Positions 1 to 8,348 are shown, counted from the stretch's first letter. The stretch is DNA of 64,000 nt from Alicyclobacillus tolerans (GCF_900142255.1 NZ_FRAF01000014.1:1-64000); one strand, 5' to 3'. Numbers and translations are program-made. The notes: generated from the letters alone by a model not told the origin.

Positions 1-355
1 CAGGTAGTATGACCTCTGCTGACTTCTGTCCGTTCAACGTTTCCTTTCAGAAACGCTTACCAGCATCGCTGGCGTGCCGGACAGACCTCCCCGGGTAAGA
101 ACGTTGTCTTTCCCTCCATCTACCCGCTCCATTTACTCTCGACAGCCTTCGGTAGCAAGGGCTTTGTCTTGTTTTGCAGACTCACCCAACTGTCGCTAGC
201 CTCGATTGGAGTTCGTGAACCTCGGGTCGGAGGTTTGCCGCCGCCTTCCTTCAGATTCCACCTCACGGTGGACACCCTTGGCTTAAGCTAATGGCTACTG
301 CTACCTTCACCATTCCGGACTCTCACCGTAGAGACAACGCCCATGCCGGGCGCAC
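1..355 (-). mobile_element. Group II intron, 5' part (ribozyme domain I onward), probably class C
   Basis: Read on the minus strand, the stretch begins at 355 with GTGCGCCCGGCATGGGCG, the GUGYG 5' splice-site consensus of bacterial group II introns. The following GTGAGAGTCCGG, the TCCACCGTGAGGTGGAA hairpin and GGACAGAAGTCAGCAGAGGTC near position 20 are familiar from introns whose reverse transcriptase ORF follows in domain IV. That ORF and the 3' end lie beyond the left edge, so the copy is partial here and its activity cannot be judged. It sits immediately behind a T-rich terminator tail, the known target preference of class C introns. Class assignment is from memory of such sequences, not from a fold. 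Confidence 0.85.
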
Positions 356-394
356 AAAAGAAAAGCGCTCCGTCCCCATGGGACGAAAACGCTT
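356..394 (-). terminator. T-box terminator hairpin, target of the group II intron
   Basis: Minus strand: AAGCG (394-390) pairs with CGCTT (367-363) and CGTCCC (385-380) with GGGACG (376-371), loop ATG, then a T-rich tail TTTTCTTTT ending at 356. The intron starts at the next base. This is the intrinsic terminator of the T-box switch; the competing antiterminator would use the T-box at 401-414. Confidence 0.85.
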
Positions 395-660
395 GGTTTC
401 CGTGGTTCCACCCAAAATTGCAGCCCTTTTCAAACTGCCACTTTGTGCGTATAACGTACGCCCCGTCCAGCATTTCGAGTTTAGGCCTATACAGCCTCTC
501 TCCCTGCCAGAAGCTCAGAAAGTGGTGTCTTTTCAATCTGCTGGTTTCACGCTTTCAGCCGCGGCGAGAAATCTCTGAATGTCCGAGAATGAAAAGCTCG
601 TCTTTCTTCAGTGCTCCGTTGATGATCATCCTATTTTCGATATCCTATGCCAAACGAATG
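356..660 (-). promoter_or_regulatory. T-box leader, probably threonine-specific (thrS leader)
   Basis: On the minus strand, 414-401 reads TGGGTGGAACCACG, a close match to the T-box consensus AGGGTGGNACCGCG that binds the uncharged tRNA acceptor end. Upstream sequence to about 660 has the length of stem I to III. Within it 530-521 reads AGACACCACT, giving a candidate specifier ACC (Thr, 526-524) followed by the usual purine. A terminator follows directly. In Bacillus subtilis ytxC is followed by thrS, so a Thr T-box at this spot fits; the aminoacyl-tRNA synthetase gene itself is off the left edge and inferred. The leader would stop transcription unless uncharged tRNA-Thr accumulates. Confidence 0.85.
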
Positions 661-667
661 TCAAGTG

Positions 668-1543
668 TCAAGTCTCCATGTCGCCCGGAGTGCGAAAAAA
701 CACAATTTGCTGTTGATGAAGGAGTTGACAAGTAGAACAACCGCCGCAAAAAATGGCACGTTCACGAAATACTCGCTTGAGTGTCTCAGCAAAGGTTGGA
801 TATTGTTGATTGTGCGCTAAATTATGAATTTTTATCCACTGAGGAGATTTCGTAATCAGGAGACTCATAGCGAAATCTTCAGGATGAATCTCTTCCGAAG
901 CTGACGCTCGCATCAGTGCTTGAGTCATTTCTCGATCACGTACCAACTCACCTGTCTGATTGCATATCCATATATGATGGTTTGTAATATAAACATCGAA
1001 AGTTTCCAAATGTTGCGGCTGTTCATCAAGAATCAAACGGAGAATTTCTACAGACTCCGCATATTCACGATCAGAAAAAAATTGTTGTAGTTGATGATCA
1101 ATTTCCCATTCCACAAGTTGTAAATTCTGTTGAAAACGAAAGCGCGCAATCATATCCAACATAATTGGTACCGATGCTTCTTGCGCATAATGGATGGACT
1201 GCATAATGGCTTCCTGTATATTCAGCGTTTCGTGTTGCGTTTGTATCTCATTTCGACGTACTTCGTGGAGAACTAAAAGCGAAATATACTCGAGTTCATC
1301 AGCTTCCAGACAAGGTGCTTTGATGGTAAGCAAGTGCCTCAGGTACAACGGTTTCCATATTTCGCACAAAAAAGTAGACAGCAATACAGCGATCTCATCA
1401 GGATGTGTAAAAAAGAGCCTTAACGTATCTTGTGACGGTTCACCTCTGCTTACCACAGAAAGACGCAAACCCTTGCCACTCAAAAAATGATACAATTCCG
1501 TGAACGCTGCTCTAGTCTGCAATTCTACGCTGTACACGTTCAC
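668..1543 (-). CDS. ytxC: Putative sporulation protein YtxC
   Basis: The 291-residue protein resembles the YtxC family (about 280 residues in Bacillus), known only as a sporulation-associated protein of unknown biochemical role. It has no signal peptide or membrane segment. A cysteine cluster near the C terminus (C266, C269, C272) sits in a FCGGC context that recurs in the family. The start is GTG at 1543, behind AAGGAAGG. In B. subtilis the order is dnaB-dnaI-ytxC-thrS; here the downstream part is kept (T-box leader next), but manA lies divergently upstream instead of dnaI, so the synteny is broken on that side. Family recognition is from overall pattern and context. Confidence 0.75.
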   Translation of the reverse strand: MNVYSVELQTRAAFTELYHFLSGKGLRLSVVSRGEPSQDTLRLFFTHPDEIAVLLSTFLCEIWKPLYLRHLLTIKAPCLEADELEYISLLVLHEVRRNEIQTQHETLNIQEAIMQSIHYAQEASVPIMLDMIARFRFQQNLQLVEWEIDHQLQQFFSDREYAESVEILRLILDEQPQHLETFDVYITNHHIWICNQTGELVRDREMTQALMRASASEEIHPEDFAMSLLITKSPQWIKIHNLAHNQQYPTFAETLKRVFRERAIFCGGCSTCQLLHQQQIVFFRTPGDMET

Positions 1544-1841
1544 ACGTCCTTCCTTTGGCGCGATTCGATGCTAAGATGTCGAAAGTTGACTGTGACGCTT
1601 CAAGTATGGCGATGTTTTCTAATTGTCATACTCCCTGCAATAATCCCTTCGCCCAATCTACTCTCAATTCCAATAGACTCGATACGCCTCCATCTCAATC
1701 GTATTCCTAAGCATGAGATTACGCACTTGCAAAACACCCAAATATTGAAAATTTCATACAGCCCATTCTTATTTTCCTGTAAAATGATCGAATAGAGTTA
1801 GCCTCTACGTCCAGGAACCCAAAAGGAGACGACTGTAACCA

Positions 1842-2810
1842 ATGAAGCCTTATCCAGTCCAATTTCGTCCCATTCCAGTAGAACGCCTCTGGGGTGGACA
1901 CACCATGAAAAAACACTTCTCTGTAGAACATTTGTCTCACCCAATCGGTGAATACTGGTTGCTTTCGGCTCATCCAAATGCTCTAAGTGTAGTAGAAAAT
2001 GGTCCTTTAGCAGGAAAAACATTGCAGGAACTGACAGAAAAATACCCAGACGCTTATTTAGGGCACTCTCCGCAACCTCGTTTCCCAATCCTGATCAAGT
2101 TGATTGAGGCGCGGCAGGATTTGTCTGTACAAGTTCATCCTGACGACAACTATGCCCTTCAATATGAAAAAGATTATGGTAAAAGCGAAGCTTGGTACAT
2201 CCTGAATAGCCCGGCATCCCAACAAATGATTTATGGACACCGCTTTCAGAATCGTGAGGAATATATCCAAGCCGTAAAGTCTAAACGAGTGCGTGAATAT
2301 CTCATTTATCAATCGATTTGTGAGGGAGATTTAGTCTATGTACCAGCGGGGACATTGCATGCATTGCTAGCTGACACAGTCCTGCTTGAGGTTCAACAAA
2401 CCTCCGATGTCACTTACCGTGTCTATGATTGGGATCGAACTGATACGAGTGGAAAACCGCGCCAATTGCATGTGGATAAAGCGGCTGATGTTTTATCTTA
2501 CAATACTCAACTATCTCATCAAGCGCTCAAACCTTACCGGCAAGAGAGAAATCATGTCGAAGTTCTTATCGACTGTCCATTTTTTCATATCGATCGCGTT
2601 CAATTGAAGGCTAACACTGTTCACACCATCGCGCCAATCCAATCCCCCATAACCATCATCATGGTCTCTGGGACGGCATTTATGGAGTGGGACACTCTTC
2701 CTGCACACGCTGTGAAACATTTTGCTGCCTGGATGATTCCCGTAGGAAGTGAAACCAGATTGACAGCGCAAGATGACGTTGTTTTCTTGCAAGTCACTTA
2801 TCACGATTAA
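1842..2810 (+). CDS. manA: Mannose-6-phosphate isomerase, class I
   Basis: Cytoplasmic zinc enzyme interconverting mannose 6-phosphate and fructose 6-phosphate. The 322-residue length matches the short Bacillus-type ManA. Visible zinc and active-site motifs are QVHPDD (H99), KSEAWY (114-119, E116), GTLHAL (H173) and YDWDR (195-199). The start ATG follows AAGGAG by a normal distance. It stands alone between the divergent ytxC and the convergent GerP-like genes, so it is probably monocistronic. It either feeds mannose into glycolysis or supplies mannose phosphate for surface glycans; the window does not decide. Confidence 0.95.
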   Translation: MKPYPVQFRPIPVERLWGGHTMKKHFSVEHLSHPIGEYWLLSAHPNALSVVENGPLAGKTLQELTEKYPDAYLGHSPQPRFPILIKLIEARQDLSVQVHPDDNYALQYEKDYGKSEAWYILNSPASQQMIYGHRFQNREEYIQAVKSKRVREYLIYQSICEGDLVYVPAGTLHALLADTVLLEVQQTSDVTYRVYDWDRTDTSGKPRQLHVDKAADVLSYNTQLSHQALKPYRQERNHVEVLIDCPFFHIDRVQLKANTVHTIAPIQSPITIIMVSGTAFMEWDTLPAHAVKHFAAWMIPVGSETRLTAQDDVVFLQVTYHD

Positions 2811-2838
2811 CTGAGGATTTTGCCAGTATCTTATCGAA

Positions 2839-2894
2839 TGTGCTCCCCATAGACACATGTTGTTTGTGATAGCAATCTGCCTTCGGGGAGCACA
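2839..2894. repeat. Inverted repeat between convergent manA and GerP-like genes
   Basis: TGTGCTCCCC at 2839-2848 is the exact reverse complement of GGGGAGCACA at 2885-2894, with a 36-base loop. It lies between two convergent transcripts and could terminate both, but no strong T-run follows on either strand, so the role is unproven. Confidence 0.5.
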
Positions 2895-2910
2895 ACAACA
2901 ATCCTATTTC

Positions 2911-3162
2911 TTACATATTCCCTCCCATATCCGGTTTGAAATCTTGATCGTTGATCACACCATCTATACCTTCAAACCCATCATTCAACATATTGTATAA
3001 ACCATTACTAAAATTAAACACGCCGTAATTACCCGCATAAGCTGCGTTGTATTTCATATTGGCATCCCAACCACTGAAATTAAACTCGCCAACCAAAATG
3101 CCGTTGGCATTTTGCTGTGGTGTACTGGAATTAATATTTCCTATCATTACAAAGACCGGCAT
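2911..3162 (-). CDS. GerPA/GerPF-like small spore protein, paralogue D
   Basis: The 83-residue protein shares with its three upstream neighbours the frame: hydrophobic start, Q-Q-N-(A/S)-G-(V/I)-x-V-G-E/D, G-W/L-D-(A/S)-N/H, a K-x-N pair, and a closing D-G-x-I-x-D-Q-D-F-K. That layout recalls the GerPA/GerPF family (GVFxxGD ... DQD), whose members help germinants pass through the spore coat. Similarity to authentic GerP is distant and judged by eye. The start follows a GAGGT box. It is last in a run of four same-strand genes and probably co-transcribed with them. Confidence 0.6.
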   Translation of the reverse strand: MPVFVMIGNINSSTPQQNANGILVGEFNFSGWDANMKYNAAYAGNYGVFNFSNGLYNMLNDGFEGIDGVINDQDFKPDMGGNM

Positions 3163-3181
3163 GAAACCAACCTCGCTTTCT

Positions 3182-3430
3182 TTAGATATTCATCCCTATC
3201 AGCGGCTTGAAGTCCGAATCGTTCATCAAACCATCTATCAACTCAAAATTGTCATAAAGATAGGCCGACTGAAAACATACAAAATTAAATAAACCGTTCA
3301 ATGCACCGAATCCCTGATTTTGCTTTTGATTTGCATCCCAACCGCCACAGTTAATCTCGCCAATAAACACCCCTGCATTTTGTTGGGGACAATTGATGTT
3401 GATTGCACCAATACAAATCATGTTTGGCAT
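3182..3430 (-). CDS. GerPA/GerPF-like small spore protein, paralogue C
   Basis: From the ATG at 3430, 14 bases after an AGGAGG box, the product is 82 residues beginning MPNMICIGAIN. An in-frame upstream extension to 3475 is rejected because it would overlap paralogue B and lacks a ribosome site. It carries the family signature QQNAGVFIGEIN, GGWDANQKQN and the closing NDSDFKP, where the usual DQD is DSD. The middle is less charged and richer in aromatic residues than paralogues A and B and is most like paralogue D. The job in germination or coat assembly is inferred from family resemblance only. Confidence 0.6.
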   Translation of the reverse strand: MPNMICIGAININCPQQNAGVFIGEINCGGWDANQKQNQGFGALNGLFNFVCFQSAYLYDNFELIDGLMNDSDFKPLIGMNI

Positions 3431-3443
3431 GGAGAGGAACCTC

Positions 3444-3938
3444 CTAGCGAATGAGCGCCTTAAAATCCTGATCAAAAATCACTCCGTCCACAAAATCTGC
3501 ATCTTCAATATAATTGACGTTTTTCGCTTCAACATTTTGATTGCCACTCGTGGCTCCGCGTGCTAAATTTTGCTTCGCATGAGAATCAAGTCCTGTTATT
3601 TTCACATCTCCTACAAATACTCCCGAATTCTGCGATATACTCAACACTTGGATACTATCAAATGCAATCTGCGTCATCTTCTCAGAAGCATCCGGCTGTG
3701 ACTGATAGATTTTCACATCGCGATCGTCAATCGGGGTATCAATTCCGTCATTGTCATAAACGATGCTTAAATTGCCCAAAAGCGCATTGTGGGAATCTAT
3801 AGAACCTATCCCGCTATTCGTTTTAGAATGATTGCTGATACCCAGAATGACGTTTTGATTAGATATATATACGCCAGAATTATCACTAATAGAGCCCACT
3901 TTTACAATAATTTCCGGTAACTGATTTTGCTGACTCAT
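3444..3938 (-). CDS. GerPA/GerPF-like protein with two tandem family domains, paralogue B
   Basis: 164 residues comprising two copies of the family unit. Unit 1 (about 1-80) has DNSGVYISNQNV, a SKTNSG pair and ends in DDRDVK; unit 2 (about 86-164) has SQNSGVFVGDVK, GLDSHAKQN and ends in DQDFK. The start ATG overlaps the stop of paralogue A by four bases (ATGA), which implies translational coupling. A two-domain member among one-domain neighbours points to local duplication and fusion. Function unknown; a structural role in the spore coat or germinant permeability is the family-based guess. Confidence 0.6.
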   Translation of the reverse strand: MSQQNQLPEIIVKVGSISDNSGVYISNQNVILGISNHSKTNSGIGSIDSHNALLGNLSIVYDNDGIDTPIDDRDVKIYQSQPDASEKMTQIAFDSIQVLSISQNSGVFVGDVKITGLDSHAKQNLARGATSGNQNVEAKNVNYIEDADFVDGVIFDQDFKALIR

Positions 3939-4189
3939 TGCGTTTTACTCCATTGCGGTTTCATATCCTGGTCTTGGATGAAACCATCTACAAAAATGTC
4001 TCTGTCATTTACAATTTGAACATTTTGATACAAATAATTTACACTGCCGAGCATTGAGTCATGAACAATATTCTGTTTTCCACTGGAATCCAGTCCAGAA
4101 ACATGAATTTGTCCCACAAATACCCCGCAATTTTCCTGTGCCATCTGAATATCCATTTGGCGGAACAAAATTTGCAAAGACATGCGCAT
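3935..4189 (-). CDS. GerPA/GerPF-like small spore protein, paralogue A
   Basis: First gene of the four-gene run, 84 residues, with QENCGVFVGQIH, SGLDSSGKQN and the closing IQDQDMKP. Two in-frame starts exist (4189 and 4183); an AAGGGAAAGGA box just upstream favours 4189. It follows nadB by 66 bases on the same strand, so readthrough from nadCB is possible, but a separate sporulation promoter is more likely for spore proteins; none could be identified with confidence. Confidence 0.6.
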   Translation of the reverse strand: MRMSLQILFRQMDIQMAQENCGVFVGQIHVSGLDSSGKQNIVHDSMLGSVNYLYQNVQIVNDRDIFVDGFIQDQDMKPQWSKTQ

Positions 4190-4255
4190 GGTTCCTTTCC
4201 CTTAAATTTCACCCGCGCATGAAGCGGATACCATGACGGGATATTTAATGTTATG

Positions 4256-5851
4256 TCAAACTTCTGCCATTACGACTGACAGACGCCGAATCTTCTGTGA
4301 GATATTAAAATCATCGCATGCATCTTTATAAATGGAAGGGAATTCTTCTCGACGCAGCCAAGTATCCACATGATGTAACCGAGGATCGGGGACAGGAAAA
4401 TCTTCTCGGAAATGTGCTCCCCTGCTTTCCTGCCGAGAAATCGCTGATGCTATAATCCATCTTGCTGTACAAAGAAGACCAGATTGCGGATGTTTTTGCT
4501 GAAGTTCAACAATGGTTTTCAAACCCTTATCCAAAGAGCATTGATCACGAACAATACCCACTGCTTTCCACATTACTTTTTGGACTTGGTCTAACAGTTC
4601 CTGGCTATCTGGAATTCTTTCCATTTGATACTGGGTTAAGGAAACGTTAACTTCACTTTCTTCGTTGTTCTCAGAGCGGAAATGTTCGTCTAAAGCAAAT
4701 GCCATCACCAAACATTCCAATAAAGAATTACTGGCTAATCGATTGGCTCCGTGCGCCCCTGTACAAGCGACTTCGCCTATCGCGTAAAGGCCTTCTACAT
4801 CTGTTTGACCATTCATCTCAGTAGCTATTCCGCCCATCATAAAATGGGCTGCAGGAAAAACCGGCAGAAGATCTCGGGTAGGATGAATTCCATAAGATAT
4901 ACATCTGGCAAAAATATTGGGGAATTTTTGTTGAAAATTTTGGATGTGGCGACAATCCAGATATACATGTCTGCCTTCTTGCATACGCTGATAAATCTTC
5001 CTAGCCACCAAATCACGCGCTTCTAAATCTCTTAATGGATAATCTTTCATGACGGCTTCTCCAAAATCGTCTACTAATATGCCACCCGCACCGCGTACAG
5101 CTTCGGAAATTAAAAAAGCGGGAAATCCATTAAAATAGAGGGTTGTTGGGTGAAATTGAATAAATTCCAGATTGCGCAAACTTGCACCTGCATCATATGC
5201 CAGGACAAGTCCATCACCTGTTGCTCCTCTTGGATTGGTTGTTCTTTGAAATAACTGCCCTACTCCACCTGTGGCTAAAATGACTGCACGTCTAGCATAA
5301 AATTCAATTTTTTCCTGTGTGCGATTTGCAAACTGTGCCCTTGCACCTATCACGCGCCCATTCTGATTTTGCAAGAGGGTAAGAACGTGCATATTGACCA
5401 GCTGATGAATGTTAGGTCGTTCTTTCAAAGCGACCATCAAAGCTTCCATCAATTTTCGTCCTGTTGCATCTCCCCCAGCATGCAATATCCGTCGTCTTGA
5501 ATGTGCACCTTCCAAGCCTAAGGAAATCTGTCCCGTTGAGCTTTGATCAAATGAAACTCCTATTTCTTGCAGCCAATGAACGATACGAGGAGCTGTCTCT
5601 GCTAAGCATTGGACAGCTCTTGGATCAGATAATCCATTCCCCGTCTCTAATGTATCTTTTGCATGTAAGTTTACGTTATCATCCATTCCAATAGCGGCTG
5701 CCATTCCTCCTTGGGCGGCAAAAGAATTGCTTTCCGTAGGAAAATCTTTAGAGAGAAGCAGTACACTGCCATGCGAACTAAGCAGATACGCAGCTGCGAT
5801 GCCCGCAAGTCCGCTTCCTACAATAACGAAATCATATTTTAACGTTTCCAT
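4256..5851 (-). CDS. nadB: L-aspartate oxidase
   Basis: FAD enzyme that oxidises L-aspartate to iminoaspartate, the first step of de novo NAD synthesis. About 531 residues, the family's usual length. Dinucleotide-binding GSGLAGIAAA is at the N terminus, followed by the substrate-side QFHPTTLYF and the FAD-contacting GANRLASNSL toward the C terminus, as in the succinate dehydrogenase flavoprotein superfamily. An ATG at 5851 is chosen; a GTG three bases upstream is an alternative, both behind GAGAGG. It lies 38 bases downstream of nadC in one operon, divergent from nadA. Confidence 0.97.
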   Translation of the reverse strand: METLKYDFVIVGSGLAGIAAAYLLSSHGSVLLLSKDFPTESNSFAAQGGMAAAIGMDDNVNLHAKDTLETGNGLSDPRAVQCLAETAPRIVHWLQEIGVSFDQSSTGQISLGLEGAHSRRRILHAGGDATGRKLMEALMVALKERPNIHQLVNMHVLTLLQNQNGRVIGARAQFANRTQEKIEFYARRAVILATGGVGQLFQRTTNPRGATGDGLVLAYDAGASLRNLEFIQFHPTTLYFNGFPAFLISEAVRGAGGILVDDFGEAVMKDYPLRDLEARDLVARKIYQRMQEGRHVYLDCRHIQNFQQKFPNIFARCISYGIHPTRDLLPVFPAAHFMMGGIATEMNGQTDVEGLYAIGEVACTGAHGANRLASNSLLECLVMAFALDEHFRSENNEESEVNVSLTQYQMERIPDSQELLDQVQKVMWKAVGIVRDQCSLDKGLKTIVELQQKHPQSGLLCTARWIIASAISRQESRGAHFREDFPVPDPRLHHVDTWLRREEFPSIYKDACDDFNISQKIRRLSVVMAEV

Positions 5852-5889
5852 CACGATGGCCTCTCTTCGGTATGAAAGTGTTTCACCGT

Positions 5890-6732
5890 TTACACAAATA
5901 CAATTTCCATGCCCACATCTACACTGCTTGCAGAATGGGTTAAAGCTCCCATGGATATGTAGGAAACGCCTGTACGAGCAACCTCCGCCAATCGATGGAT
6001 AGTCATATTCCCAGAAGCCTCTAGTTCTACTCGTCCATCCGTTAGTTGTACTGCTTGTCTTAATGTAGGGATATCCATATTATCTAGCAGGATCATATCA
6101 ACCTCTAACTCTAACGCTTCTTTCAATTGTTCCAAGGTATCAACTTCTACCTCTATTTTGAAGGACATCCCGACCCTAGCGCGTACTTTCTGAACTGCTG
6201 AAGTGATACTTCCACAGATAGCAATATGGTTATCTTTTATAAGAACCATATCATCCAGACCATAACGATGATTTTGTCCTCCGCCCATTTTTACCGCATA
6301 TTTTTCTAACAAACGCCAACCAGGAGTTGTTTTGCGAGTATCTAGCAATTGAGTCCCTGTACCTTCTAAGTGTTTAACGGCTAAACTTGTATATGTAGCA
6401 ATTCCCGTAAGACGTCCTAAAAAATTAAGCGCTGTACGTTCAGCCATGCATAGAGCGCGAGCCGGACCTTCCACTTGACAAACTACATTTTTCTCACTTT
6501 TCAGTTCTTCTCCATCTTCTACCAAGTGATGAACATTCACTTCTGGATGAAGTTCAGAAAATACTGCCTCAACGATTGGTAATCCAGCAATTCGTGCAGG
6601 TTGCTTTACAAAGATCAAAGCTTGAGCGTGGAGATGAGAATCAATCACAGATTCGGTTGTACAATCTCCTCTACCTATATCCTCCGCAAGCGCCATTCGA
6701 ATCAACATTTTTGTGGTCTCGTTGATGTACAT
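5890..6732 (-). CDS. nadC: Nicotinate-nucleotide pyrophosphorylase (carboxylating)
   Basis: Converts quinolinate and PRPP to nicotinate mononucleotide and CO2, third step of NAD synthesis. The protein (280 residues from the chosen start) has the family hallmarks: AEDIGRGDCTT near the N terminus, FVKQPARIAGL, DTRKTTPGWR in the centre, and the closing LEASGNM with the G-V-SYISMGALTHS barrel end. The ATG at 6732 sits 7 bases after GGGAGG; an in-frame extension to 6780 lacks a ribosome site. First gene of the nadC-nadB operon. Confidence 0.97.
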   Translation of the reverse strand: MYINETTKMLIRMALAEDIGRGDCTTESVIDSHLHAQALIFVKQPARIAGLPIVEAVFSELHPEVNVHHLVEDGEELKSEKNVVCQVEGPARALCMAERTALNFLGRLTGIATYTSLAVKHLEGTGTQLLDTRKTTPGWRLLEKYAVKMGGGQNHRYGLDDMVLIKDNHIAICGSITSAVQKVRARVGMSFKIEVEVDTLEQLKEALELEVDMILLDNMDIPTLRQAVQLTDGRVELEASGNMTIHRLAEVARTGVSYISMGALTHSASSVDVGMEIVFV

Positions 6733-6821
6733 CCATATACCTCCCAGATTGAATGAAAATGAATCAATCTCATCGATCATTTCTGAAAACTAGCCTATCT
6801 TTATTTTTATATATTTACATG

Positions 6822-6887
6822 TGTATATACTACTATGTTCAATCCAAATAAAACAGTTGATCAACAAGAATACAACTGTATATACTT
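6822..6887. promoter_or_regulatory. Pair of TGTATATACT direct repeats between divergent nadC and nadA
   Basis: The decamer TGTATATACT occurs at 6822-6831 and 6878-6887 in the 289-base gap between the divergently transcribed nadC and nadA starts. Two identical decamers 56 bases apart are good candidates for operators of a regulator that controls both arms, such as a NiaR/NadR-type repressor of NAD synthesis; the regulator is inferred. Alternatively each could be part of an A/T-rich promoter -10 region. Confidence 0.4.
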
Positions 6888-7021
6888 CAGTATAATCACT
6901 TCTTGATTTGAATAAATCTTTGATGTAGAAAGTTTCATCCCATGATGAATGGTTCACCGTTTTGAAGTAGAGAAAAGATGATCTCAGCTATATGAAAACT
7001 GATATCTAAGGAGCCACCCTG

Positions 7022-7981
7022 ATGTCCTCTGTAAATGATCAAGATTCTTTACGATATGAGATTATGGAATGGAAAGAAAAACGCAACGCTATCATTCTTG
7101 CCCACAACTACGAATTACCAGAAATTCAAGATATTGCAGATGTTCTAGGGGATTCATTAACACTCGCAAGAGCAGCCGCTCAAACATACGCTGATGTGAT
7201 TGTCTTCTGTGGCGTTCATTTTATGGCTGAAACAGCCGCTATTCTGAATCCAGACAAGACTGTCCTGTTGCCCGATATTCACGCAGGCTGTTCTCTGGCT
7301 GATTCAATCACACTCGCCGATCTCCGCAATTGGAAATCAGCATATCCCGACGCCGCAGTTGTGTCTTATATCAATACATCTGCAGAAGTCAAGGCAGAAA
7401 GTGATTATTGCTGCACTTCTTCTAACGCTATCAAAGTTGTAGAAAGTATACCTGAAGAGAAAGAGATTTTATTTTTACCCGATATGTTTTTGGGGGCTTA
7501 TGTACAACGCGCCACAGGTCGTAAAAATATGCACATATGGATGGGGGAGTGTCACGTACATGCAGGAATCTCCCCCGCAGACGTAGACAACGTGTTTAGA
7601 GACTATCCTGATGCAGAATTATTGATCCATCCAGAATGCGGATGTTCGACTTCCAGCATGTATTTATTATCAGAAGGTCAACTTCCAAAAGAGCGAACTC
7701 ATCTATTATCGACGGGCGGCATGCTGGAGAGGGCAAAAAATTCTCCCTCCAGCCAATTCATCATCGCAACTGAAACTGGAATTCTTCATCAGATGGAAAA
7801 GGAAAATCCAAACAAAACCTTCATCGCCGCAAACCGCTCAGCCGTCTGTCCATTTATGAAAATGATAACTTTGCCTAAAGTCTTAGAATCCTTAAAAGAA
7901 AATCAACATGTTGTTTCTGTTTCTGAAACAATCCGTCAACGCGCCAGACTCCCCATTGATCGAATGATTGCAATTGGTTAA
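7022..7981 (+). CDS. nadA: Quinolinate synthase A
   Basis: 4Fe-4S enzyme condensing iminoaspartate with dihydroxyacetone phosphate to quinolinate. The 319-residue protein shows LAHNYELPEIQDIAD, a cluster cysteine in FCGVHFMAET (C63), another in HPECGCS (C206 or C208), and a third in AVCPFMKM, plus the SDYCCTSSNA segment. Start ATG is 8 bases after AGGAG. It is divergent from nadC-nadB, completing the de novo path from aspartate to nicotinate mononucleotide within 3.7 kb. No cysteine desulfurase gene is adjacent. Confidence 0.97.
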   Translation: MSSVNDQDSLRYEIMEWKEKRNAIILAHNYELPEIQDIADVLGDSLTLARAAAQTYADVIVFCGVHFMAETAAILNPDKTVLLPDIHAGCSLADSITLADLRNWKSAYPDAAVVSYINTSAEVKAESDYCCTSSNAIKVVESIPEEKEILFLPDMFLGAYVQRATGRKNMHIWMGECHVHAGISPADVDNVFRDYPDAELLIHPECGCSTSSMYLLSEGQLPKERTHLLSTGGMLERAKNSPSSQFIIATETGILHQMEKENPNKTFIAANRSAVCPFMKMITLPKVLESLKENQHVVSVSETIRQRARLPIDRMIAIG

Positions 7982-8154
7982 AGTTCAAATTTGCGACCCA
8001 TCTTTAGATATTGATTCCTCTCAAATGGGTAACACCTAGAAGCAAGTACAGGATGAAGTAGGAAACCCGCTGATGCCTCCCCCTGAATGTCCATACACCT
8101 TGGCATTCTTGTACATAAGATCTTCTACAGCTATTGCAGGGAGGTGTTAAGGTC

Positions 8155-8253
8155 ATGAAAAAACATCATCGCCATCGCCCTATCGTCATTATCCTGCATC
8201 CGGGCGAAAAAATTCTTGTCAAATGCGAGAAAAAACACCGCTGCCATCGGTAA
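8155..8253 (+). CDS. Small basic histidine-rich peptide, 32 residues
   Basis: A 33-codon ORF begins with ATG at 8155 behind GGGAGG (8140-8145) and is followed 28 bases later by a clean intrinsic terminator, so it looks like a genuine gene. The product starts MKKHHRHRP, has a short hydrophobic middle (IVIILHPG) and ends KCEKKHRCHR; it holds six histidines, two cysteines and many lysines and arginines. I do not recognise the family. Metal or nucleic-acid binding are both conceivable; nothing shows which. Confidence 0.6.
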   Translation: MKKHHRHRPIVIILHPGEKILVKCEKKHRCHR

Positions 8254-8281
8254 GTAAAACTTATGAAAATCTTCATTCAAC

Positions 8282-8309
8282 AGCCGCAGCAATGCGGCTT
8301 TTTATTTTA
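8282..8309 (+). terminator. Intrinsic terminator after the 32-residue peptide gene
   Basis: AGCCGCA (8282-8288) pairs with TGCGGCT (8293-8299), loop GCAA, followed by TTTTATTTT. Confidence 0.9.
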
Positions 8310-8348
8310 AAAGTTGCAAGCTATACATCCTGCATTCCGTACACCTAT

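Noticed and set aside
288-735. Overlapping ORFs on both strands across the T-box and intron start
   Set aside because: They lie in structured RNA (T-box, terminator and intron 5' end), have no ribosome sites and no recognisable protein pattern.
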